Of a DNA stretch of 64,000 bases, positions 58,202 through 64,000 are shown in pieces. Position 1 is the stretch's first letter, and each line of letters starts with the position of its first letter. The notes beneath the pieces were generated by a model that saw only the letters and a list, made by a program, of their open reading frames with translations, was not told the origin of the DNA and did not search any database. The stretch spans positions 1-64,000 of the forward strand of contig NZ_JACYXI010000002.1 in assembly GCF_014842915.1 (NCBI RefSeq), read 5' to 3'. Source of the DNA: Roseibium litorale (GTDB lineage: Bacteria > Pseudomonadota > Alphaproteobacteria > Rhizobiales > Stappiaceae). A program made the position numbers and the translations under genes.

Positions 58202-58639
58202 TTGAACAAACTTCCCGAAAGCCTTGAGGCCTATCCCTACAAGGCCGAAGACAAGATCCGCTATGGCGATTGCGACGCGATGGGCCATGTGAACAATGCC
58301 GTGTTCTCCACCTTCCTGGAAACCGGGCGCGTGGAAGTGCTCATGGGCGACCGGGAGGAGGTACTCTCCGAGGATTGCGGCTTTGTGATCGTCCGGCTGG
58401 AGCTGGATTATCTGGGCGAAATCCGCTGGCCGGGAATGGTGCAGATCGGCACCACCGTCCTGAGCGTCAACACAAGTTCGGTGGCTTTCGGCCAGATGGT
58501 CTTTCAGGACGGAAAGCCGGTGGCGCGGGCCAAGACCGTTATCGTCCAGATGAACAAGACGACGCGCAAATCCCAGCGCCTGTCCGATTTGGCCCGCGAG
58601 CGGTTTTCCGCGTGCCTGATTGACGGCGTGGACGCATAG
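58202..58639 (+). CDS. Acyl-CoA thioesterase (hotdog fold)
   Basis: A 145-residue 4HBT-type thioesterase. The conserved start of the hotdog helix reads RYGDCDAMGHVNNAVFSTFLE, with the catalytic Asp candidate in GDCD. It hydrolyses acyl-CoA or acyl-ACP. Substrate unclear. The start is TTG 58202 with AAGG seven bases upstream, and the family N-terminus is near, so TTG is likely. Upstream of lipA by 45 bases. Confidence 0.85.
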   Translation: MNKLPESLEAYPYKAEDKIRYGDCDAMGHVNNAVFSTFLETGRVEVLMGDREEVLSEDCGFVIVRLELDYLGEIRWPGMVQIGTTVLSVNTSSVAFGQMVFQDGKPVARAKTVIVQMNKTTRKSQRLSDLARERFSACLIDGVDA

Positions 58640-58684
58640 CAGGAATGCGAAAGAAGCCTTGACCTTTTTTCAGAAGAGCGACAT

Positions 58685-59668
58685 GTGAAGCCCATGGTTA
58701 CGATCGTCGACACGCTTTCGCGCGGCACAGATGCGCGCAATGAACGGCCCCGCCACCCGGAAAAGGCCCACCGGCCCGACAATCCGGTTCAGCGCAAGCC
58801 GCAGTGGATCCGCGTCAAGGCGCCGACATCGCCCGTCTACCGGGAAACCCATGACATTGTGAAGAAGAACGGCCTTGTGACCGTTTGCGAGGAGGCCGGC
58901 TGCCCGAACATCGGGGAATGCTGGTCGAAAAAGCACGCCAGCTTCATGATCCTTGGTGACACCTGCACCCGCGCCTGTGCCTTCTGCAACGTGCGCACCG
59001 GCATGCCGGGCGCAGTCGACGAGAGCGAGCCGGCCTCCATCGGCGAGGCTGTCGCCCGCATGGGGCTGGAGCACGTGGTGATCACCTCGGTTGACCGGGA
59101 TGATCTGGACGACGGCGGCGCGACCCATTTTGCCAATGTGATCAAGGCCATCCGCGAGCAGTCGCCTTCGACCACCGTCGAAGTGCTGACGCCGGATTTC
59201 CTGCGCAAGGACGGCGCCCTTGAAATCGTCATCGAAGCCAAGCCGGACGTCTTCAACCACAACATGGAAACCGTGCCCTCCAAGTACCTCAAGGTCCGCC
59301 CGGGCGCGCGCTACTTCCATTCCATCCGTCTGTTGCAGCGCGCGAAGGAGCTGGATCCTGGCATGTTCACCAAGTCCGGCATCATGGTCGGCCTCGGCGA
59401 AGAGCGCAACGAAGTGCTTCAGCTTATGGACGACCTGCGCGTCGCGGATGTGGATTTCCTGACCGTCGGCCAATATCTGCAGCCGTCGAAGAAGCACCAT
59501 CCGGTGATGTCCTTCGTGACGCCGGAAGAATTCAAGGCTTACGAAAAGATCGCTTACGCAAAGGGCTTCCTGAAGGTCTCCGCCAGCCCTCTGACCCGCT
59601 CGTCCCACCATGCCGGTGAAGACTTTGCCGAGCTGAAGGCAGCCCGTCAGGCCCGCCAGGGTTTCTAA
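58685..59668 (+). CDS. lipA: Lipoyl synthase
   Basis: A 327-residue radical SAM enzyme inserting sulfur into octanoyl groups to make lipoyl cofactors. The auxiliary cluster cysteines are in [13 protein letters not shown], the radical SAM cluster in [10 protein letters not shown] (CxxxCxxC). It ends in the conserved SSHHAGEDF region. It serves PdhB, PdhC and other 2-oxoacid complexes, explaining its place downstream of the pdh operon. The start is GTG 58685 or ATG 58694. Confidence 0.97.
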   Translation: MKPMVTIVDTLSRGTDARNERPRHPEKAHRPDNPVQRKPQWIRVKAPTSPVYRETHDIVKKNGLVTVCEEAGCPNIGECWSKKHASFMILGDTCTRACAFCNVRTGMPGAVDESEPASIGEAVARMGLEHVVITSVDRDDLDDGGATHFANVIKAIREQSPSTTVEVLTPDFLRKDGALEIVIEAKPDVFNHNMETVPSKYLKVRPGARYFHSIRLLQRAKELDPGMFTKSGIMVGLGEERNEVLQLMDDLRVADVDFLTVGQYLQPSKKHHPVMSFVTPEEFKAYEKIAYAKGFLKVSASPLTRSSHHAGEDFAELKAARQARQGF

Positions 59669-59686
59669 GGCGGATCGCGGTCAGTT

Positions 59687-60148
59687 ATGCCATCTTTCAG
59701 CAACATCCAGCGGGTCAATCATACGGCCCGCGACATGTTCACCCTTGTTGCGGACGTCGAGAAATACCCGCAATTCGTGCCCCTGTGCCAGGCGCTGCAT
59801 GTGCGCGGGCGCAAGGAGCTGGAGAACGGCAGCTCCGTTCTCGTGGCGGACATGACGGTTGCCTACAAGATGTTCAAGGAAACCTTCACCAGCCGCGTGG
59901 AGCTGGTTCCGGCCGAGAACAAGATCCTGGTCCAGTATCTCGACGGCCCGTTCCGTCATCTGGACAACCAGTGGACCTTTACCGATCAGGGTGAAGGCCA
60001 GTGCGACGTCGGTTTTTTCATTGATTATGAATTCAAGAGCCGCACACTCGGCACGCTGATGGGCGCGATGTTCGACAAGGCGTTCAGGAAGTTTTCCAAG
60101 GCCTTCGAGGAACGTGCCGATGCGGTCTATGGCACACGTCAGATCTGA
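59687..60148 (+). CDS. COQ10/RatA-type START-domain protein
   Basis: A 153-residue polyketide-cyclase/START-fold protein with FTLVADVEKYPQFVPLC near the N-terminus, the signature of COQ10-like ubiquinone-binding proteins, also annotated RatA. In alphaproteobacteria this gene regularly follows lipA. The probable role is ubiquinone handling in respiration. The toxin label from E. coli is unlikely to apply. It starts 18 bases after lipA. Confidence 0.9.
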   Translation: MPSFSNIQRVNHTARDMFTLVADVEKYPQFVPLCQALHVRGRKELENGSSVLVADMTVAYKMFKETFTSRVELVPAENKILVQYLDGPFRHLDNQWTFTDQGEGQCDVGFFIDYEFKSRTLGTLMGAMFDKAFRKFSKAFEERADAVYGTRQI

Positions 60149-60175
60149 TTTCTGATAGGTTCAGAAGCAAGCAGC

Positions 60176-60295
60176 CCATCCTTCGAGACGCAGCTTCGCT
60201 GCTCCTCAGGATGAGGGTCTCCGTATTGAAAGAAATCAAGAAAGTGCGCCACTCCCTCATCCTGAGGAGGGCTGAAAGCCCGTCTCGAAGGATGG
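60176..60295. repeat. Intergenic palindromic repeat (CATCCTTCGAGACG type)
   Basis: The arms CCATCCTTCGAGACG and CGTCTCGAAGGATGG, and inner CTCCTCAGGATGAGGG with CCCTCATCCTGAGGAG, form a long cruciform around about 37 bases. Small side hairpins (GCAGC/GCTGC and GGCTGAAAGCC) interrupt each arm. This sequence type is a widespread dispersed repeat in alphaproteobacteria. Confidence 0.8.
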
Positions 60296-60364
60296 ACTCC
60301 AGGCGGACTGTCCGCCGCGTCCTGCGGGCTGGCAGGAGGCCTGTGGCCGAGGAGTTTAACGAGG

Positions 60365-60856
60365 CTACTTGAACCCCTTGAAAGCCTCGCCGATGATCTT
60401 CAGGCGGTTGCCGCCAACGCCATCCTTTTCCTGACGCAGACGTGCCAGTTCGAGATCATTCAGCCCCAAATCCTCCAGGGTGACCTGTGTCTGGGGATTC
60501 TCGCACAGAACGCGGCGTTCATTCATGTCATTGGACTCAACGACCAGCTTTCGTCCCGCTTCCGCCTCGAACTGCGTCCAGATCACCGTGTCTTTCTGCA
60601 CCCAGAAAGAACGGTTGCAATAGGTCGCCTTGATGAAGCCCTTATGTGGCTGTGCCAGGATTTGATGGTAGGCGTGAAACTGCCCCGAGCGGCTCGTCGA
60701 GCGGATGTAAAAATCGTCAGGAGGACCGTTGCCGGGGTCAGCCATAGAAGCTTGGGGGGAAAGAAGCAGCCAAGGGAGAAGGGTAAATGCCGCAGCCAGC
60801 ATCAGCCAGACTTTGCCTGGAGCGGCAGTGTCTGATTCTGACCGGTTGCGCCACAT
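60365..60856 (-). CDS. Secreted paralogous protein 1 of three
   Basis: A 163-residue protein I do not recognise. A basic N-terminus and hydrophobic stretch (about 17-38) act as a signal peptide, followed by SMADPGN. The mature part shares with the next two genes the order FYIRSTSRSGQF, FIKATYCNRSFW, VLCEN and TQVTLEDLGL, including two conserved Cys. It is the most divergent copy: YWIRP is FWVQK and GRGWRPIC is MNERRVLC. ATG 60856 has AGGAG seven bases upstream and is preferred to ATG 60880. Confidence 0.75.
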   Translation of the reverse strand: MWRNRSESDTAAPGKVWLMLAAAFTLLPWLLLSPQASMADPGNGPPDDFYIRSTSRSGQFHAYHQILAQPHKGFIKATYCNRSFWVQKDTVIWTQFEAEAGRKLVVESNDMNERRVLCENPQTQVTLEDLGLNDLELARLRQEKDGVGGNRLKIIGEAFKGFK

Positions 60857-60959
60857 CCTTGCGCTCCTCATTTGCTTCATGCGGTCTGTGCCGGGCTTGA
60901 GCGGGCGCCGTCTTCGCGGCAGTCCTTTTGCTTATGCCCTTAAAACCTGTTCGCGCCTG

Positions 60960-61433
60960 TCAGTCATGATAGGTCGCTTTAGACCTCGACTTTCCATCGG
61001 GCGCCTCGAAGGCTTTCCGGATCGCGGTGAAACGGTGCTTCTGGGTGTCATCCAGATCCGAGCCGTTGCTGTAAAGAACGTAGCGGGCGTCCTTTTCGAT
61101 CCCCAGATCCCGGAGGGTGACTTGTTTCTCCGGTTCACTGCAAATTGGCCGCCAGCCGCGCCCGAAATTATATTCGACGCGGACAATGTTGTTGTTCTCG
61201 ACTTCAACTTCTGTCCAGGCAACTGTAACCGGTCTTATCCAATAACTGCGGCCACAATAGGACACCTGCCGCATTCCCTCGGCATGCTTGTCAAAAATTT
61301 TGTGGCTACCCAGGAACTGGCCGTTGTAGTCGCGGGAAATCAGGTAAAAGTCGCCATTTCCAACCTGCGGAGCTGCTTGCGCCGCCACGCCGTAAAGGCA
61401 AGTCCCTAAGGCGGCCCAGACAAGGGTTCGCAT
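60960..61433 (-). CDS. Secreted paralogous protein 2 of three
   Basis: A 157-residue protein with a signal peptide (residues 1 to about 20, cleavage after AQA). The mature domain reads FYLISRDYNGQFLGSHKIF, then VSYCGRSYWIRPVTVAWTE, then GRGWRPICSEPEKQVTLRDLGI. Two Cys flank the core and may form a disulfide in the periplasm. A basic low-complexity tail ends the protein. Very similar to the third copy. Function unknown. ATG 61433 is chosen for the signal peptide. A 22-codon upstream extension is rejected. Confidence 0.78.
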   Translation of the reverse strand: MRTLVWAALGTCLYGVAAQAAPQVGNGDFYLISRDYNGQFLGSHKIFDKHAEGMRQVSYCGRSYWIRPVTVAWTEVEVENNNIVRVEYNFGRGWRPICSEPEKQVTLRDLGIEKDARYVLYSNGSDLDDTQKHRFTAIRKAFEAPDGKSRSKATYHD

Positions 61434-61601
61434 GGATGCTCTATCCTTCGCAGTTGAGACACAGGCCCGACGAACGGTGTCCTGATTACTCTTATTCAAC
61501 CTTCACGATAGCACATGCGTTTCGCGGAATGATTTCGCGGAAACCTAAAGTTTTATGAATTGTGCAAAAATTACAAGGGGAAGACTAGCCAGGCAAGGAG
61601 G

Positions 61602-62078
61602 TCACTTGGCGTGATAGGAGCCCGTGGCTTTTTCATCCGCCTTGGGCGGGGCAAAGCTGCGTTTCATCGCGCCGAAAATAGTTTCGCCCTGAGTGGGCAC
61701 CCGGATGCCGCCGAAATAGATGACCTCTGAAGCATCCTGATTGATGCCAAAGTCCGCAAGAGTGACTTGTGTCTGCGGATTGGCACAAATCGGTCTCCAG
61801 CCCCGTCCGACGCTGTATTCAACCCGGACGATCCTCTTGTTCTCGACCTCTGTTTGTGCCCAAGCCACCGTGTAGGGCCTGATCCAGTATTCCTGCTGGC
61901 AGTAGGACACTTTCTTCAGGCCTTTGGAGGGACGCTTGAAGATCTTGTGGCTGCCAAGGAAGGTGCCTTGCCGGTCCCGGGAGATCATCGAGAACTCGTC
62001 CGCATCGAAGGCGTTCTGAGCAAAGGCCTCTGCGAAGAGAAGCACGCTGCAAACCGAAAACGCCAAGACTTGTCTCAT
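61602..62078 (-). CDS. Secreted paralogous protein 3 of three
   Basis: A 158-residue protein with a signal peptide ending near residue 20 (EAFAQ). The mature domain reads FSMISRDRQGTFLGSHKIF, VSYCQQEYWIRPYTVAWAQ and GRGWRPICANPQTQVTLADFGI, nearly matching copy 2. ATG 62078 has CAGGAAG five bases upstream, favoured over ATG 62105. The copies are tandem on the minus strand, 103 and 168 bases apart, in an interval between coq10 and cinA where other Rhizobiales have no such genes as far as I know. Confidence 0.78.
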   Translation of the reverse strand: MRQVLAFSVCSVLLFAEAFAQNAFDADEFSMISRDRQGTFLGSHKIFKRPSKGLKKVSYCQQEYWIRPYTVAWAQTEVENKRIVRVEYSVGRGWRPICANPQTQVTLADFGINQDASEVIYFGGIRVPTQGETIFGAMKRSFAPPKADEKATGSYHAK

Positions 62079-62175
62079 GGTCTTCCTGCATGATTTCAGA
62101 CGCATGCCGTCACGCAAGCGCGGAAGGTTAGGATCGCTCATTAAGCAGTCTACAAGTCAAATGTAAGCGAAACGT

Positions 62176-62673
62176 TCAGGAGTGTATCGAATTTGAAAGA
62201 AGTTCGAATGCTTGCGCGATCGTCGCCAGGCGGATCCCGTCACGGCCAGAAGCTGGAAAGAGCGCACGCATGTGCCGGGTGTCCCTGTTCTTGCGGGCAA
62301 GCGCCAGATGAACTGTTCCGACCGGTTTCTCATCCGTCCCTCCGCCAGGGCCGGCGATGCCGGTGACGGCCACCGCCAGATCGGCCGCTGAGCGCGCCAG
62401 AGCCCCCTCGGCCATTTCGATTGCGGTTTGCCTGCTGACCGCACCGAAACGTTTCAAGGTCTCTTCACGCACGCCAAGCATGTCCATCTTGGCTTTGTTT
62501 GAATAGGTAACGAAGCCCCGGTCGACAACATCGGACGAACCGGCCACTTCCGTAAGCGTGCCGATGATCAAGCCGCCGGTGCAAGATTCCGCCGTTGCGA
62601 TCATCAGGCCGCGCGCCCTTGCCGCATCGAGAATGCTGGCTGCTTCTGCTGTCAGCGATGTCCAGTCCGTCAT
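62176..62673 (-). CDS. pncC: CinA-family nicotinamide-nucleotide amidohydrolase
   Basis: A 165-residue stand-alone CinA C-terminal (PncC) domain. It deamidates nicotinamide mononucleotide to nicotinate mononucleotide in pyridine nucleotide recycling. The signature TAESCTGGLI is near residue 28, followed by SNKAKMDMLGV and GIAGPGGGTDEKPVG. It has no N-terminal MoCF domain. 16 bases after ispDF on the same strand, the usual alphaproteobacterial pairing. Confidence 0.95.
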   Translation of the reverse strand: MTDWTSLTAEAASILDAARARGLMIATAESCTGGLIIGTLTEVAGSSDVVDRGFVTYSNKAKMDMLGVREETLKRFGAVSRQTAIEMAEGALARSAADLAVAVTGIAGPGGGTDEKPVGTVHLALARKNRDTRHMRALFPASGRDGIRLATIAQAFELLSNSIHS

Positions 62674-62689
62674 GATTGCGTTTCCCGTG

Positions 62690-63937
62690 TCAGTCGCCGG
62701 TGAAGGGCAGGCGGACCGTGGCGCTTGCCATGGCTGCGATGCCCTCGCGCCGCCCGGTGAAGCCGAGGCGTTCCGACGTCGTTGCCTTGACGGAGACGCG
62801 CGTCACGGGCAGGGCGCAGATTTCTGCAATCTTCGCCCGGATCACGTCGCGGTGCGGGCCGATCTTCGGCGCCTCGCAAATGATGGTGACATCCAGATGG
62901 GCGATGCGTCCACCCAGTTCGTTCACCCTGCGGATGGCATCTTGAAGGAACTGGTCCGAGGCAGCGCCCTTCCATTTCGGATCAGACGGCGGGAAATGCG
63001 CGCCGATGTCCCCATCTGCGATCGCGCCGAGAATGGCATCGGTCAGGGCGTGAAGCGCCACATCCGCATCGGAATGGCCCTTGAGTTTCCGGTCATGGGG
63101 AATGGCAACGCCGCCCAGAATGACCGCATCGCCCGGCTCAAAAGCATGCACGTCATAGCCCGTGCCGTGACGGATGTCGCCAAGACTGGAAAGCGGGGGC
63201 AGGGCACTGGAAGTCATGGTGATCCTCTGTTCGGCACGGACAAGGTCCGCCTGTGTCGTAATCTTGAAATTGTCCGGATGACCTTCGGCGAGGCTGGTCG
63301 TCAGACCATCCCATTCGCCGACCGCCGTGTCATCCGTGAAATCATTGCGCCCGGCCGCCACTGCCCTCAGATGGGCGGCGTGAATTGCCGGAAAGGCAAA
63401 GCCCTGAGGCGTCTGGGCAGCCCAGAGATGGCTCCGGTCCACGGTTTCGAGCCGGCCGTCTTCGGGGCAAAGGCGCTTGAGCGTGTCGAACACGGGGACC
63501 GCGGCAAGGACTGCGGACTTGCCCTCGTCAAGCTGGCCGAGAACCCTAGTGATGACATCTGCCGGAATGAAGGGGCGGGCCGCATCGTGGATGAGAACCT
63601 GATCAGGCGCTGTTTCGGAATTGGATTCAGCAAGTGCCATCAATCCCTTGCGGACCGAGATCTGTCTCGTTTTGCCGCCGGTGACCGGAGGCAGGAGGCC
63701 GGTGCGCAAGCTCGCGGGAAGAGCAGAGATGGCTGTCTCATAGAGGTCCAGGTCGTCCTCGTGAATGACAACAAGCGTTTTGCTGATCCCCGGATGAGAC
63801 AAAAACGCCCCTAGCGTATGTGACAGGATAGGCATTCCGCCCAGAAGCCGGTATTGCTTCGGCCGGTCGCCGTCGCCGCCAGAAAGGCGCGAGCCGCGTC
63901 CTGCCGCAACGATGAGAGCTGCCGCTTGCTTGGTCAT
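62690..63937 (-). CDS. ispDF: Bifunctional IspD/IspF of the MEP isoprenoid pathway
   Basis: A 415-residue fusion. The N-terminal IspD cytidylyltransferase (about 1-235) starts with [19 protein letters not shown]. The C-terminal IspF cyclodiphosphate synthase (about 245-415) has [13 protein letters not shown], the metal-binding Asp-x-His, and [17 protein letters not shown]. It catalyses two non-consecutive steps to isopentenyl diphosphate. The fusion is typical of alphaproteobacteria. ATG 63937 has GGAG eight bases upstream. Confidence 0.97.
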   Translation of the reverse strand: MTKQAAALIVAAGRGSRLSGGDGDRPKQYRLLGGMPILSHTLGAFLSHPGISKTLVVIHEDDLDLYETAISALPASLRTGLLPPVTGGKTRQISVRKGLMALAESNSETAPDQVLIHDAARPFIPADVITRVLGQLDEGKSAVLAAVPVFDTLKRLCPEDGRLETVDRSHLWAAQTPQGFAFPAIHAAHLRAVAAGRNDFTDDTAVGEWDGLTTSLAEGHPDNFKITTQADLVRAEQRITMTSSALPPLSSLGDIRHGTGYDVHAFEPGDAVILGGVAIPHDRKLKGHSDADVALHALTDAILGAIADGDIGAHFPPSDPKWKGAASDQFLQDAIRRVNELGGRIAHLDVTIICEAPKIGPHRDVIRAKIAEICALPVTRVSVKATTSERLGFTGRREGIAAMASATVRLPFTGD

Positions 63938-64000
63938 TCCGGATCTCCACGTCACGTGTGCCGGGGTTGTTCTAAACGGGTTTCATCCGGCGCGGTACCG

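Noticed and set aside
59687-60148. RatA ribosome-targeting toxin
   Set aside because: The protein is a COQ10-like START domain in the standard lipA neighbourhood and has no antitoxin partner. A ubiquinone-related role fits better.

Overview
The window is chromosomal DNA of an alphaproteobacterium, most likely Hyphomicrobiales (Rhizobiales) and perhaps near Stappiaceae (Roseibium/Labrenzia/Stappia). I infer this from gene order and gene architecture, not from a search. The pointers are an ispD-ispF fusion, a pyruvate dehydrogenase E1-beta subunit with its own lipoyl domain, trpD-trpC-moaC-moeA, glmU-glmS with DUF502-recG/sdhE-mfd, tpiA-secG-pyrG, high GC, and GC-rich intergenic palindromes.

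Layout. 1-6745 is an accessory stretch. It holds an edge-truncated IS110-type transposase, a TauE/SafE exporter, a WrbA-like quinone reductase, and a class I cytochrome P450 unit (P450, ferredoxin reductase, LysR regulator, 2Fe-2S ferredoxin). 6746-15805 is housekeeping: moeA, moaC, trpC, trpD, ppiD (minus strand), then tpiA, secG, pyrG (plus strand). The secG-pyrG gap contains a closed multi-hairpin structure followed by a terminator. 15842-22310 holds a VOC protein, an RND efflux pair and an iron-containing alcohol dehydrogenase. 22805-31825 is a divergent catabolic locus: a peptide/nickel-type ABC importer on the minus strand and, on the plus strand, a FadR-type GntR regulator, an AMI1-like amidase and an Asp/Glu-racemase-like protein that lacks both usual catalytic cysteines. 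A perfect FadR-like palindrome lies in the divergent promoter. 31871-46744 holds tRNA-Lys, ccdA, a SPOR-like envelope protein, glmU, glmS, small membrane proteins and the repair genes recG and mfd with sdhE. 47071-50880 holds a LysR regulator, a Na/Pi cotransporter and a RES-Xre toxin-antitoxin pair. 51008-63937 is the ftsB, pdhA-pdhB-pdhC-SGNH-lpd, lipA, coq10 run followed by cinA and ispDF. A tandem trio of paralogous secreted proteins sits between coq10 and cinA.

How genes work together. lipA makes the lipoyl groups carried by PdhB and PdhC. The P450, reductase and ferredoxin form an electron chain probably controlled by the LysR protein at a near-perfect inverted repeat. The ABC importer, amidase and racemase-like protein look like one pathway for an amide- or peptide-like nitrogen compound of unknown identity. 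No rRNA, CRISPR array or intact prophage was seen. The best candidates for something undescribed are the secreted-protein trio, the amidase/pseudo-racemase/importer locus, the structured secG-pyrG element, and the P450 with an altered oxygen-activation motif.
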